From positions 78,225 to 142,224 of the forward strand of contig JAKAGV010000017.1 of assembly GCA_021815405.1 (NCBI GenBank): a DNA stretch of 64,000 nucleotides. Direction: 5' to 3'. Of the stretch, positions 1 to 8,742 are shown one piece after another. A program made the translations under genes and the position numbers. Each line of letters starts with the position of its first letter. Position 1 is the stretch's first letter. Source of the stretch: Bacteroidota bacterium (GTDB lineage Bacteria > Bacteroidota > Ignavibacteria > Ignavibacteriales > Ignavibacteriaceae). The notes beneath the pieces were generated by a model, which saw nothing but the letters and a program-made list of their open reading frames with translations, had not been told where the DNA came from and did no database searches.

Positions 1-376
1 CTTCAAGTTCAAGTATCTTTGCGGCTTCGGTAACCCTTTCTTTAATTTCTTTTTTGTCGAACTTGCGCAGCTTTAATCCGAATGCCATATTTTCAAAAAC
101 AGTCATGTGCGGATAAAGGGCGTAGTTCTGAAATACCATTGCAATGTCTCTATCCTTCGGCGAAACATCATTAACCTTTTTGCCGTCTATAAAAAGATCG
201 CCTTCGGAAATTTCTTCGAGCCCAGCAATCATTCTTAATGTTGTAGATTTTCCGCAGCCGGACGGTCCGACAAGCACCACAAACTCCTTATCGTTAACAT
301 TGATATTTACATCTTTAACCGCAATGTTTCCACCTTCGTAAACCTTTGTTACATTATGCAGAGTTACTTCAGCCAT
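1..376 (-). CDS. ABC transporter ATP-binding subunit, MalK/UgpC-like (partial)
   Basis: This is the N-terminal 125 residues of an ABC ATPase whose 3' part lies beyond the left edge. Reading leftward from the ATG at 376, the protein begins [16 protein letters not shown]. It has a Walker A motif GPSGCGKST near residue 38 and a Q-loop [13 protein letters not shown] near residue 83. A serine after GCGK and the [11 protein letters not shown]-loop are typical of the importer ATPases for sugars and glycerol-3-phosphate (MalK, UgpC, MsmK). It energises uptake through inner-membrane permeases that are not in the window. It starts 3 nt after the aroA stop, so it is probably translated from the same messenger. 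The substrate cannot be decided, because the C-terminal regulatory domain is missing here. Confidence 0.9.
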   Translation of the reverse strand, partial: MAEVTLHNVTKVYEGGNIAVKDVNINVNDKEFVVLVGPSGCGKSTTLRMIAGLEEISEGDLFIDGKKVNDVSPKDRDIAMVFQNYALYPHMTVFENMAFGLKLRKFDKKEIKERVTEAAKILELE

Positions 377-379
377 GTT

Positions 380-1660
380 TTACCTTGTTATATTTTTTAT
401 TTGTTTTATGAAATCAGGATTTGAAATACTGACACAATCAAAGTTATTTATTTTTCCTCCACTATGCAACAACATAGAAAGAATTCCAAAAGCCATTGCA
501 ATACGGTGATCGCCAAAGCTTTCGAAGACCGGATTACTGTTATTTATCTTTCCGCCGAATGAAAATCCATCTTCATATTCTTCTACTTCCAGCCCGATAA
601 GTTTTAAATTATAACAGATTGCATTTATTCTATCAGTTTCTTTACCTCTTAATTCAGAAGCATTTCTAATTGTAAAATTACCATCCGCAAAAATACCAGC
701 AATCGAAAGAATCGGGATCTCATCAATTATATTGGGAATTATTTTTTCCTGAATAAAAATATTTTTTAGCTCGCTTCCTCTAACGATTAAGTCTCCTAAT
801 GGCTCGCCTGCTGCTTCGCGTTCATTTTCACTTTCGATATTTCCACCCATTTCTTTTAAAACTTGAAGGATACCTGTACGAGTTTCATTCAAAGAAACAT
901 TTTTAAGTTTCAACAAAGAATTTTTTGAAAGCAATGCAAACACAATAAAAAAAGCTGCGGTAGAGATATCGGAAGGAACAAAATATTCTTTAGGCACAGG
1001 ATAATTCTGCTTAGAAGAATAACTGATTATTCTTTTAGCCGTTTTTTCTACTTTTAATCCTAACATCCTTTCCGTGTGGTCGCGGGAAGGATTCCTCTCA
1101 ATTACCGAAGTCGGCTCATCGCAATGCAGTCCGGCTAATAACACCGCACTCTTTACCTGCGCACTTGCCATAGGAAGTTCGTATTTAATTGCATGAAGAT
1201 TTTCCGAAGGAGAAATTCTAAGAGGAAGAGTATAATTGTCACTTGCAGAAATCTTTCCTCCCATCTCGGTAAGCGGAGTAATAATTCTTTTCATCGGACG
1301 CTTTGATAAGGATTCGTCTCCAATAATTACCGACTCAAAATTTTGAGCTGCCAAAATTCCGCTAATAAGCCTTGTTGTCGTTCCAGAATTTCCAGCATCA
1401 AGTTCACTGTCCGGCTTGCGGAATCCTTTAAATCCTTTTCCGGTTGCCTCAACAAAATCTTTTTCTTTTTTGATTTCAACACCAAGCTTCTTAAAGCATT
1501 CTTGAGTAGATTTAACGTCTTCACCATTAGAAAGATTATAAATTCTCGAAGTTCCTTCTGCCATTGCAGAGAACATAACTGCACGATGAGATATTGATTT
1601 GTCCCCCGGTAAATTCAGCTCGCCTTCTATTTTATCAACTTTTGAAAATTCCTGTACCAT
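380..1660 (-). CDS. aroA: 3-phosphoshikimate 1-carboxyvinyltransferase (EPSP synthase)
   Basis: The enzyme transfers enolpyruvate from PEP to shikimate-3-phosphate, the sixth step of the shikimate pathway to aromatic amino acids, in the cytoplasm. The 426-residue length is normal for the family. Landmarks in order are GDKSISHRA near residue 19, LDAGNSGTTTR near residue 87 (the PEP-binding loop), SAQVKSA near residue 165, RDHTERML near residue 193, a DRINA segment near residue 342 and FGDHRIAM near residue 386. It lies 13 nt downstream of the TrmH-family gene and just ahead of the ABC ATPase, all on one strand. The loop is NSGTT; class I and II assignment was not attempted. All expected active-site motifs are intact, so the protein should be functional. 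Confidence 0.97.
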   Translation of the reverse strand: MVQEFSKVDKIEGELNLPGDKSISHRAVMFSAMAEGTSRIYNLSNGEDVKSTQECFKKLGVEIKKEKDFVEATGKGFKGFRKPDSELDAGNSGTTTRLISGILAAQNFESVIIGDESLSKRPMKRIITPLTEMGGKISASDNYTLPLRISPSENLHAIKYELPMASAQVKSAVLLAGLHCDEPTSVIERNPSRDHTERMLGLKVEKTAKRIISYSSKQNYPVPKEYFVPSDISTAAFFIVFALLSKNSLLKLKNVSLNETRTGILQVLKEMGGNIESENEREAAGEPLGDLIVRGSELKNIFIQEKIIPNIIDEIPILSIAGIFADGNFTIRNASELRGKETDRINAICYNLKLIGLEVEEYEDGFSFGGKINNSNPVFESFGDHRIAMAFGILSMLLHSGGKINNFDCVSISNPDFIKQIKNITR

Positions 1661-1673
1661 TCCATTTCTAATA

Positions 1674-2264
1674 TTATTTTTTGCACCAGTTATTTATCAT
1701 TTCATCTAATTCTTCTGATGAGAATTCACTTTGTTCATACATTTCTTTTTTCTGTCTCTGTCTGAATGCCTCATACAGAATTACCGCCGCCGCTACAGAA
1801 ACATTTAAGCTCTGCACCATTCCCTTCATCGGAATAACAAATTTTTTATCTGCAAGATTTGCCGCTTCATTGGAAACGCCGCGATGTTCATTGCCAAGAA
1901 CCAACGCTGTTTTACCTGTTAAATCCAAGTCATAAATTGAAACTGCATCGTCGACTATTGCAGAAGCATAAATTTGGAATCCTTCTTTCCGTAAACTGTC
2001 ATAACAAGATTTTACATCTTTAAATTTATCTCGATCTACCCATTTGAAAGCAGAGGCAGAAGATTTCTTTCCGATCTTTGGAAATTTTTCGATGTAATAA
2101 ATTAGTGAGGCTTTCGGGACGCCAACGGCATCGCAAGTCCTAAATATTGCCGAGACATTATGCGGATCATGAATATTTTCCAATACTATTCTTAACGACT
2201 TCTGACGGGCATTTAATACGGAAGTAATTTTCTGCTGCCGCTTTTCTGTTTTCAGTACTCTCAC
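1674..2264 (-). CDS. TrmH-family (SpoU) tRNA/rRNA ribose methyltransferase
   Basis: This is a SPOUT-class 2'-O-methyltransferase of 196 residues, close to the size of TrmH, which methylates G18 in the tRNA D-loop using S-adenosylmethionine. The three SpoU motifs are visible: NVSAIFRTCDAVGV near residue 37 (motif 1, with the Arg), LVLGNEHRGVS near residue 121 (motif 2, in the trefoil knot) and IPMKGMVQSLNVSVAAA near residue 144 (motif 3). The C-terminus extends as a charged helix. It starts 5 nt after the HicB-like gene, in the run that ends in aroA. tRNA Gm18 is the most likely target given the short length without an N-terminal L30e-like domain, but an rRNA target cannot be excluded from sequence alone. 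Confidence 0.88.
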   Translation of the reverse strand: MRVLKTEKRQQKITSVLNARQKSLRIVLENIHDPHNVSAIFRTCDAVGVPKASLIYYIEKFPKIGKKSSASAFKWVDRDKFKDVKSCYDSLRKEGFQIYASAIVDDAVSIYDLDLTGKTALVLGNEHRGVSNEAANLADKKFVIPMKGMVQSLNVSVAAAVILYEAFRQRQKKEMYEQSEFSSEELDEMINNWCKK

Positions 2265-2269
2265 AAACT

Positions 2270-2491
2270 TTATTTATCAAAAACAAGTTTATAAATAATT
2301 TTACTTCTGTTACCGCGCGCTCTATCGACTTTAAGCTTTTTCACGTCTGTCTTTAAATAAAATGCAGCCAGCTCAAGAATCTTGTTCATCACGGTATCTT
2401 CATCATGAGCCCAGCACTCGCATCCTTTAAGGCTTGGAATTTCCGCCGTACACCCGTCATCCGATTTCGTCACTATCAAATTTAATATCAT
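2270..2491 (-). CDS. solitary HicB-like small protein
   Basis: This 73-residue protein opens with a beta-strand pattern ([20 protein letters not shown]) followed by [13 protein letters not shown] and a helix with ILELAAFYL. That order matches the partially degraded RNase H fold of HicB antitoxins and of the stand-alone HicB-like proteins. It lacks an obvious C-terminal ribbon-helix-helix or HTH DNA-binding domain, and no HicA toxin gene lies beside it. Its start overlaps the deoC stop by 4 nt and its stop is 5 nt before the TrmH-family start, so it is embedded in a housekeeping operon. This argues for an accessory role and against an addiction module. The function is unknown. Confidence 0.6.
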   Translation of the reverse strand: MILNLIVTKSDDGCTAEIPSLKGCECWAHDEDTVMNKILELAAFYLKTDVKKLKVDRARGNRSKIIYKLVFDK

Positions 2492-3342
2492 TTAGAACCA
2501 AGCATAATCTTCACGCTTGCACTTGCACCAATTCTATCGGCACCGCTGGCAATCATTGCATCGGCATCTTCTCTTGATCTAATTCCGCCGGATGCTTTAA
2601 CTCCGACTGAACTGCCGACAACATACTTCATTAAAGCTACATCGCCAGCCGTTGCGCCGCCTTTGCTAAAGCCGGTTGATGTCTTTACAAAATCGGCTCC
2701 GGCTTTCTTACAGATTAAGCATGCTTTTATTTTTTCTTCATCAGTTAATAACGCTGTTTCCAAAATTACTTTGCAGACGGCATTGTTTTTCTTTGCAGCC
2801 AGAACAACCTGGTTTACATCATTAAAAACATAATCGTAATTTCCACTTTTAAGCATGCCGATATTTATTACCATATCTACTTCCTCCGCACCGTTTTTTA
2901 TGGCTTGCTCTGCTTCGAAGCGTTTAGTTTCGGTTGTTGTTGCACCTAAAGGAAATCCGATTACCGTGCATACCTTTACTTCGGTTCCTTTTAATAAATC
3001 TGAACACAAAGAAACATGACATGGATTAACACAGACAGAAGCAAATGTGAATCTCTTGGCTTCTTCGCAAAGAGATTTTATTTCTGCAGGCGTGCCTTCC
3101 GGTTTTAACAATGTATGATCAATCTTTCTTGCCAAGCCTTTATCAATTGATTCGCCTACGCCAAGTCCGGCAGCAATTCTAGTTGCACCGTTGCCTACTA
3201 TATTGTTAACAGCTTTCGGCTGCGTTACAACATTTGTCTCCCAGCCTTTGCACGATTCATCTTTGCAATAGAAATCATGCAGCGTTTTTTCAAGAAATTC
3301 CTGTGACACTGTTTTCTCTTTCGTGAATTCCATTTTATTCAC
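2488..3342 (-). CDS. deoC: deoxyribose-phosphate aldolase with N-terminal extension
   Basis: The enzyme cleaves 2-deoxyribose-5-phosphate to glyceraldehyde-3-phosphate and acetaldehyde, feeding deoxynucleoside sugars into central metabolism. The class I aldolase core starts near residue 70 ([12 protein letters not shown]). It carries the [10 protein letters not shown] strand near residue 190 and the Schiff-base lysine in [15 protein letters not shown] near residue 218. At 284 residues it is about 60 longer than typical short DeoC proteins. The first 65 residues contain two cysteines (CKDESC near residue 26) and a predicted helix with [10 protein letters not shown]. The gene overlaps folD by 8 nt upstream and the HicB-like gene by 4 nt downstream, indicating translational coupling. 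The enzymatic call is secure; the role of the extension is not. Confidence 0.95.
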   Translation of the reverse strand: MNKMEFTKEKTVSQEFLEKTLHDFYCKDESCKGWETNVVTQPKAVNNIVGNGATRIAAGLGVGESIDKGLARKIDHTLLKPEGTPAEIKSLCEEAKRFTFASVCVNPCHVSLCSDLLKGTEVKVCTVIGFPLGATTTETKRFEAEQAIKNGAEEVDMVINIGMLKSGNYDYVFNDVNQVVLAAKKNNAVCKVILETALLTDEEKIKACLICKKAGADFVKTSTGFSKGGATAGDVALMKYVVGSSVGVKASGGIRSREDADAMIASGADRIGASASVKIMLGSK

Positions 3343-4213
3343 CGTATAATAGATATGCTTTGTAAGTATTTTTCATTAACATCGCGATTGTCATTAGCCC
3401 AACTCCGCCAGGCACCGGCGTCATCATTAAAGCTTTTGATGCAACGTCATCAAAATCAACATCGCCAACTAAGCGGTAACCTTTGGGCTTTGTGGCATCT
3501 TCAATGCGGTTTATGCCGACATCAATTACTACTACGCCTTCCTTTACCATATCAGCTTTTACAAATTTAGGCTGACCGATTGCCGCGATAAGAATATCTG
3601 CTTGTCGCGTATAATCGGCAAGGTTTTTCGCTGCGGAATGACAAACCGTAACAACGGAGTTCGCACCTTCTTTCTTCTGAAGCATAATGTTTGCAATCGG
3701 CTTACCAACAATATTGCTTCTTCCCAAAACTACAACATGCTTACCTTTTGTTTCAACTCCATATCTGATAAGCAATTCTTGAATTCCTGCCGGAGTGCAC
3801 GAAACAAAAGTTTCCTTTCCGATAACTAAATTACCAATGCTCATCGGATGAAAACCATCAACATCTTTCTTTGGCGAAATTGCTTCTATAACTTTATCTT
3901 CATTTATATGTTTTGGCAATGGAAGCTGAACGAGTATTCCATGATAGTCTTTGTCGTGATTATATTTTTCAACTAGATCGAGCAATTCTTTTTCGGAAAT
4001 ATCAGCACTAAGTTTTTCCGATTTGCTTCTCATTCCGATTTCTTCGCAAGCTTTGCCTTTGTTCCTAACATAAACTTCCGAAGCCGGATTATTTCCGACA
4101 AGTATTGTAACAAGACCGGGAACATTTTTCCCGCTGCTTTTTAACTCAGATATTTTTTGCTTCAGCTCTTCCTTTATTTCAGCAGCAATCTGCTTTCCAT
4201 CTATAAGCTTCAT
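3335..4213 (-). CDS. folD: bifunctional methylenetetrahydrofolate dehydrogenase/cyclohydrolase
   Basis: FolD interconverts methylene-, methenyl- and 10-formyl-tetrahydrofolate, supplying formyl groups for purine synthesis and for initiator tRNA (fmt is also in this window). The protein has 292 residues, the usual length. Signature features are [13 protein letters not shown] with the catalytic Lys near residue 56, the [11 protein letters not shown] motif near residue 96, the NAD(P)-binding GRSNIVGKP near residue 164, and the C-terminal [11 protein letters not shown] near residue 268. It overlaps deoC by 8 nt and follows the DNA methyltransferase gene by 24 nt on the same strand. All motifs are complete. 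Confidence 0.97.
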   Translation of the reverse strand: MKLIDGKQIAAEIKEELKQKISELKSSGKNVPGLVTILVGNNPASEVYVRNKGKACEEIGMRSKSEKLSADISEKELLDLVEKYNHDKDYHGILVQLPLPKHINEDKVIEAISPKKDVDGFHPMSIGNLVIGKETFVSCTPAGIQELLIRYGVETKGKHVVVLGRSNIVGKPIANIMLQKKEGANSVVTVCHSAAKNLADYTRQADILIAAIGQPKFVKADMVKEGVVVIDVGINRIEDATKPKGYRLVGDVDFDDVASKALMMTPVPGGVGLMTIAMLMKNTYKAYLLYGE

Positions 4214-4236
4214 CTTAATTCCTATTCATTATTTCC

Positions 4237-4260
4237 ATTATTCCATTACTCCGCTATTCC
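4237..4260 (-). repeat. 24-nt repeat unit at the end of the methyltransferase gene
   Basis: Read on the minus strand this stretch is GGAATAGCGGAGTAATGGAA followed by TAAT. It matches 57164..57187 on the plus strand (GGAATACTGGAGTAATGGAA then TTAT) at 21 of 24 positions. Here it encodes the last few residues of the DNA methyltransferase (NSGVME) and its stop region. The other copy lies in the purB-peroxiredoxin gap. The repetition of this short unit in two unrelated places suggests a dispersed repeat that has entered the 3' end of a gene. Confidence 0.5.
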
Positions 4261-5254
4261 AAAGCGAAGGTTGTGCCAACGATATATTATAAGTCTCCTT
4301 CAAATGCTTTTGCAGCTTAACATCATTTAAAATTTCTTCTTCAAAAGGATTGGAATTCTGCCAGCCAGTCCGTCCTGTGTTTCTATAATTTTCCAAACGC
4401 CTCAAAGTTATTTCACAAAAAATCGGATCATTATCAATTGTGTAACATCTTCTTCCAGTCATCTCCGCTGAAAGAAGTGTTGTACCTGAATGAGAGAAAA
4501 AGTCCAGCACAATTTCATTCATCCGGCTGCTTGATAAAATTATTCTCTGGATAGCTTTCAATGGCTTTTGTGCATAACAGCCGTTTACATTTTCTTCCAT
4601 CCTGTAAAAAACCTGCTGAATATCAATCCAAACATTTCCGGCACGAATGAATTCCGATTTGCTTCGCTCTAAATTTTCAGTCTCCTTACCGTTAACGGTT
4701 TTATAATATCCTTTTAAAACTTTAGGAATATCCGTGTATTCAGAATTTACATCAAAGAATGGTTTGCCCTTGGTATAGTACAAAAGTTCCTGTCTAACCG
4801 ACATCCAGTTCTTCTGAGTACCGTAACCGCGCTGGTTCCGCATTGTAATGAAGCTTCTGGATTCAAAGCCGGAATCGCGCATCATCAAAATAAAATCAGC
4901 AAACGGCTGGTAATGATTATTCTGATCCGCTCCAAGCCAAACATATAGCGCAGAATCGTCACTCATAACTTCGTAAGAATTTTTTATCCAGACTTTACAC
5001 CAGTCAATAAAATGTTCTACTTCTCTCTCTTCAAATGCTACAAAGTTGTAAGGCGGATCGTGGACTGCCAGCACTCCTTTTTCTTCATCCATTAATTTTT
5101 TAATTGAAGCAAGATCAGCGGCATCGAGGCATCCAATCTTGTGCATTCCGGAAGAGTCCAGCCGTATTTCCCCTTTACTAAATCTGCAATACGGAAGCAG
5201 AAGCTCTCTCAGCTTTTCATCCATGTCGATTCTCGGCAAAGGAAAGTTCTTCAT
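4238..5254 (-). CDS. orphan N6/N4 DNA methyltransferase, beta-type motif order
   Basis: This is an S-adenosylmethionine-dependent amino-methyltransferase of 338 residues. The catalytic motif IV DPPY is at residues 66-69 and comes before the AdoMet-binding motif I (DFFSHSGTT, residues 251-259), which is the order of beta-class enzymes. Between them lies a target-recognition region with MRNQRGYGTQKNW near residue 138. The DPPY form favours adenine-N6 methylation, although N4-cytosine enzymes with similar motifs exist. No restriction endonuclease or specificity subunit is nearby. It sits 3 nt after the YmdB-like stop and 24 nt before folD, inside a core operon, so a regulatory or epigenetic role is more likely than restriction. 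The C-terminal residues are encoded by a short dispersed repeat. The recognition sequence is not predictable. Confidence 0.9.
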   Translation of the reverse strand: MKNFPLPRIDMDEKLRELLLPYCRFSKGEIRLDSSGMHKIGCLDAADLASIKKLMDEEKGVLAVHDPPYNFVAFEEREVEHFIDWCKVWIKNSYEVMSDDSALYVWLGADQNNHYQPFADFILMMRDSGFESRSFITMRNQRGYGTQKNWMSVRQELLYYTKGKPFFDVNSEYTDIPKVLKGYYKTVNGKETENLERSKSEFIRAGNVWIDIQQVFYRMEENVNGCYAQKPLKAIQRIILSSSRMNEIVLDFFSHSGTTLLSAEMTGRRCYTIDNDPIFCEITLRRLENYRNTGRTGWQNSNPFEEEILNDVKLQKHLKETYNISLAQPSLWNSGVME

Positions 5255-5257
5255 TTC

Positions 5258-6061
5258 TTAATCGATTTTTTTTACGAAGTCCGGGAAAATTATTCTCTCA
5301 AGTTCTTTTGTCTTTCCGGTCTCGGTATCAATTCTAAAAAATATTCCGCAAAGATGAGCATCTTTTTCTGCAGTCTCATACTTTTGGGGAGTTTGAAACA
5401 GAAACCTGTTAACAGCTGCTTGAGTTTTCATTCCAATTACCGATTCGTAAGGACCGGTCATTCCGACATCGGTAATATAACCGGTTCCGTTTGGAAATAT
5501 TCTTTCGTCGGAAGTTTGAACATGAGTATGTGTCCCAACCATCGCGCTGATCTTGCCGTCAAGATAATTTATCATCGATACTTTTTCAGCAGTAGCCTCG
5601 GCATGAAAATCCAAAAAGATCATGTTTGTTTCGGATTTTATTTTCGCAAGGACCCAATCGGCAGTCTTAAATGGACAATCAATTGCAGCCATAAAAGTTC
5701 TTCCCTGCAAATTGATTACCGCAACTTTGCCTTTCTTAGTTTCCGCAATGTAATAACCGTTTCCGTAAGTTCCTTTCGGATAATTCAATGGTCTAAGAGA
5801 GCGCGGTTCCTTTTTTAAATAATCCTGCGATTGATGCTTGTCCCAGGTATGATTTCCGCCTGTAATTACATGTACACCAAGATCGAGTAAAATTTTTCCT
5901 TCCTTGTCCGTGCATCCTTTACCGTCAGAAGCATTCTCACCATTAGCAATAACAAGGTCGGCTTTATATTTTTGAATTAAGCTCGGCAGCCAGGTTTGCA
6001 CTAAATCCAAACCGGGTTTGCCGATAATATCGCCTATAAAAAGTAAGTTTAATGAAGCCAT
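5258..6061 (-). CDS. YmdB-family metallophosphoesterase
   Basis: This is a dimetal calcineurin-like phosphoesterase of the YmdB/TIGR00282 type, in which Bacillus YmdB hydrolyses cyclic nucleotides and affects motility and biofilm fate. The start is placed at the ATG ending at 6061, giving 267 residues. The open frame continues 34 codons upstream, but the family's conserved N-terminus, LLFIGDIIGKPG, begins directly after this methionine. Metal-binding motifs are GDIIGKPG, ANGENASDGKG near residue 39, GGNHTWDKH near residue 64, LDFHAEATAEK near residue 150 and GTHTHVQTSD near residue 177. It heads the minus-strand run containing the methyltransferase and folD. The biological substrate in this organism is unknown. 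Confidence 0.93.
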   Translation of the reverse strand: MASLNLLFIGDIIGKPGLDLVQTWLPSLIQKYKADLVIANGENASDGKGCTDKEGKILLDLGVHVITGGNHTWDKHQSQDYLKKEPRSLRPLNYPKGTYGNGYYIAETKKGKVAVINLQGRTFMAAIDCPFKTADWVLAKIKSETNMIFLDFHAEATAEKVSMINYLDGKISAMVGTHTHVQTSDERIFPNGTGYITDVGMTGPYESVIGMKTQAAVNRFLFQTPQKYETAEKDAHLCGIFFRIDTETGKTKELERIIFPDFVKKID

Positions 6062-6232
6062 AGATTTCCTAATTTGAGCGTCCAATATATCGAAAAACTC
6101 AGACACATAAAAGAAATCTGTTCGATTGACCAGCAAGAAAAGACTTCTATCAAGTGCGAACAATTCATCATGCGATCAAGCGCTCTTTTTTCTCTTTGAT
6201 AAATTTTCCGTTTAGTAATAGATTTGCAGTTG

Positions 6233-7963
6233 ATGAACGATAATATTTCCACTCTTCCTGTTGAAGAAGCAGATTTTTGTATAGTTGACGTTGAAACCAC
6301 CGGATTGTCTCCTCGAGTTAACGGCGTAATTGAAATCGGATTAGTGAAAGTTTCAAATCTAAAAATTGTAGATAGATTTCATTCGCTTGTTAACCCGGGA
6401 AAAGATATTCCGTATTTCATAACTCAGCTTACCGGTATTACAAACGATGATGTCTTCGATGCACCGTTCTTCGAAGATATTGCCGATGAAGTTGCGGAGT
6501 TCATCTCCGGCAACATTTTAACCGCACACAATTTTACTTTCGATAATAGCTTTCTTAAAAAGGAATTTCATTACTGCGGCAAAGAGTATATAAATAGCCC
6601 GAACCTATGCACACTTAAACTTTCGCGTCGCCTTTATCCGATGCTTAAAAGCAAATCACTCGGAGCAGTCTGCAATCATCTAAAATTAAAGAATGCCGGT
6701 GAACACCGTGCTTTAGGTGATGCCGAAGTTACTGCAAAGCTTCTCATCAAATTAATAAATGAATTGAAGAGCAAGCATAACATCAGCGTAGTTGAAGAGC
6801 TTATAAATTTCCAGTACGTTCCTAAAAACTTGCAGACACAAATTCCAATAAAGAAAAAGCTGGGCGAAGATGTTTCCATGCTGCCGGATGCGCCGGGAAT
6901 TTATTACTTCCTTAATTCACGAGGAGATGTAATTTACATCGGTAAAGCAAAGTCGCTTAAAAACAGAGTTAAATCATATTTTCTACCAACTTCTCCGCGA
7001 AAAGCAAAGAAGATTGTTAAGCAAGCATCGCGTTTGAAAATCGAAATTACAAACTCTGAACTGACTGCATTATTGATGGAAGCCGAATTGATTAAGATTA
7101 TCAATCCTCGACACAATACAATGCTAAAATGGTACGGAAATAAATATTTCTTAAGAATTATCACCTCTCATACATTCCCCGTTCTTGAAGTTACAAACTA
7201 TTTCGACTTCGACGGGAATGATTATTTCGGTCTTTTCATTTCAAAAAAGAAGGCTCTGTCAGTTCATGAAATGATCAATAAAACTTTCAGCATCCGAGAA
7301 TGCGATGATGATGAATTCGCAAAAGGAAGGAAATGCTTCCTTGCAGAAATTGAAAGATGTACAGCGCCTTGCGTTAATAAATATAAATCAATCTATTTTG
7401 AAGAGCTCGAAAAAGTTTACGAATTCCTTTACGGCAAAAATCAGTTTGCAGTAACCAGACTCATCAATAAGATGAAGGAATATTCCGATAAGCAGAAATA
7501 CGAGAAAGCTGCCGATGTAAAATCATTAATTGATATGATTCTTTCTCAGACTCACAAATCTTCCCTGCTTGCAGAGCCGGTAAACTCCGCAAATGTTTTG
7601 TTTGAAGTTGCTGAAAGAAACTGCCGCGATTATATTTTGATGATTACCGGAAAAATCTTCGTCAAGAAATATGCTATCCATGATAAAGATTATTTTGAAG
7701 AAGCGCTCGATGATTTTTATGAAGGCACAATAAATTTAAAAGTTATGCCCGATGACGAAGACTTAGAGAAGATGAAAATTACACTTAACTGGATTGTGAA
7801 GAACAGAAACAAAGTAAGAACATTTTACTTAAAAGATTACCGAAACAAACAAGATTTATATTCACATATTTCAAGCTTCGGCAAATTCAGTAATCCGCCG
7901 GAAGCTTCAACTTTTGATATAAAGAATTTCTTAGATTCGGAAATGAAAGAAGCGTTAGCATAA
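6233..7963 (+). CDS. DnaQ-like 3'-5' exonuclease fused to UvrC-like GIY-YIG nuclease
   Basis: The protein joins two nucleases. Residues about 12-175 form a DEDDh exonuclease with DVETTGLS, HNFTFD and HRALGDAEVT, like the epsilon subunit of DNA polymerase III. Residues about 215-300 form a GIY-YIG domain (PGIYYFLN, VIYIGKAKSLKNRVKSYF) like the N-terminus of UvrC. A UVR-like helical pair (KYEKAADVKSLID) follows near residue 425. The UvrC C-terminal RNase H and helix-hairpin-helix domains are absent, so it resembles Cho/DEDD-exonuclease fusions used in repair. The ATG at 6233 is preferred over the TTG at 6224, which gives only three more residues. It is divergent from the YmdB gene and ends before a terminator. 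Its role in excision repair is inferred. Confidence 0.9.
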   Translation: MNDNISTLPVEEADFCIVDVETTGLSPRVNGVIEIGLVKVSNLKIVDRFHSLVNPGKDIPYFITQLTGITNDDVFDAPFFEDIADEVAEFISGNILTAHNFTFDNSFLKKEFHYCGKEYINSPNLCTLKLSRRLYPMLKSKSLGAVCNHLKLKNAGEHRALGDAEVTAKLLIKLINELKSKHNISVVEELINFQYVPKNLQTQIPIKKKLGEDVSMLPDAPGIYYFLNSRGDVIYIGKAKSLKNRVKSYFLPTSPRKAKKIVKQASRLKIEITNSELTALLMEAELIKIINPRHNTMLKWYGNKYFLRIITSHTFPVLEVTNYFDFDGNDYFGLFISKKKALSVHEMINKTFSIRECDDDEFAKGRKCFLAEIERCTAPCVNKYKSIYFEELEKVYEFLYGKNQFAVTRLINKMKEYSDKQKYEKAADVKSLIDMILSQTHKSSLLAEPVNSANVLFEVAERNCRDYILMITGKIFVKKYAIHDKDYFEEALDDFYEGTINLKVMPDDEDLEKMKITLNWIVKNRNKVRTFYLKDYRNKQDLYSHISSFGKFSNPPEASTFDIKNFLDSEMKEALA

Positions 7964-8000
7964 TCTATTTCAGTTAATCTGCTTTTATCCTATTAAATAA

Positions 8001-8024
8001 AAAACCCTCAGTATAGAGGGTTTT
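8001..8024. terminator. bidirectional rho-independent terminator
   Basis: The sequence AAAACCCTC-AGTATA-GAGGGTTTT forms a perfect 9-bp stem with a 6-nt loop and is flanked by A-tracts and T-tracts on both strands. It lies between the convergent exonuclease/GIY-YIG gene and rpmA and can serve both. Confidence 0.9.
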
Positions 8025-8049
8025 ATTCAATAATTATTTTGATAAAAAA

Positions 8050-8304
8050 TTATTCGGTTACAACGCTGACGATTTTTCTATCGCCTCTCTTGATTTCAAA
8101 TTTAACAACGCCGTTTGCAACAGCAAATAATGTATCATCACCGGCTCTCATAACATTTACGCCTGGATGGAATTTAGTTCCATGCTGCCTAACCAGGATA
8201 TTACCGGCAAGTACCTTTTCTCCGCCGAATCTTTTTACGCCAAGACGCTGCGCATTACTATCTCTGCCATTCCTAGACGAGCCTTGACCTTTCTTATGTG
8301 CCAT
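8050..8304 (-). CDS. rpmA: 50S ribosomal protein L27
   Basis: L27 sits at the peptidyl-transferase centre, with its N-terminus reaching toward the P-site tRNA. The protein has 84 residues and begins [16 protein letters not shown], followed by LGVKRFGGE and [10 protein letters not shown], all hallmarks of the family. It starts directly with the AHKK sequence and lacks the cleavable N-terminal extension known from Firmicutes. It follows rplU by 17 nt in the standard L21-L27 pair and ends before the shared terminator. Confidence 0.98.
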   Translation of the reverse strand: MAHKKGQGSSRNGRDSNAQRLGVKRFGGEKVLAGNILVRQHGTKFHPGVNVMRAGDDTLFAVANGVVKFEIKRGDRKIVSVVTE

Positions 8305-8321
8305 TGTTTAAACTCCTTTAT

Positions 8322-8630
8322 TTAACCAATCTTTGTAATTTCAATTTTTGTTAATTGCTGCCTGTGACCATTCTTCTTATCGTATCCGGTTCTTCTTTTC
8401 TTTTTGAAAACGATAACCTTATCGTCTTTCAAGTGCTGCAAAACTTTTGCTTGAACCGTTGCGCCTTCAATATAAGGACTGCCGATTTTCGTACCGCTTT
8501 CATCAATTAGTACAAGAACGTTTTTGAAAGTGACATCCTTTTCAGGTTCATCATTAAGCTTCGGAACAAAGTACTGTCCGTTCTCAGTCACCTTGAATTG
8601 TTGTCCCAAAATATCAACAACCGCGAACAT
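8322..8630 (-). CDS. rplU: 50S ribosomal protein L21
   Basis: L21 is a beta-barrel protein that binds 23S rRNA. The protein has 102 residues, starts MFAVVDILGQQFKV and ends with the conserved lysine-rich HRQQLTKIEI region, preceded by FKKKRRTGYDKKNGHR. It is the first gene of the rplU-rpmA pair. About 110 nt of AT-rich sequence separates it from phoR upstream and must hold the promoter, although no clear promoter boxes were identified. Confidence 0.98.
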   Translation of the reverse strand: MFAVVDILGQQFKVTENGQYFVPKLNDEPEKDVTFKNVLVLIDESGTKIGSPYIEGATVQAKVLQHLKDDKVIVFKKKRRTGYDKKNGHRQQLTKIEITKIG

Positions 8631-8742
8631 TTTTACCTCATTATCTAAAATTTAGAAGACTAAATTAAGAAAAGGAAGTCGATATTTCAAATTTTTAATG
8701 AAAAATTTTTCAAAATATGATCAAAATCCGCCTTATCAAGAT

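Noticed and set aside
2270..2491. HicAB toxin-antitoxin system
   Set aside because: No HicA-like small toxin gene is adjacent on either side.
5141..5818. 225-codon frame on the plus strand opposite the methyltransferase and YmdB genes
   Set aside because: It is antisense to two well-supported proteins and has no recognisable motif.
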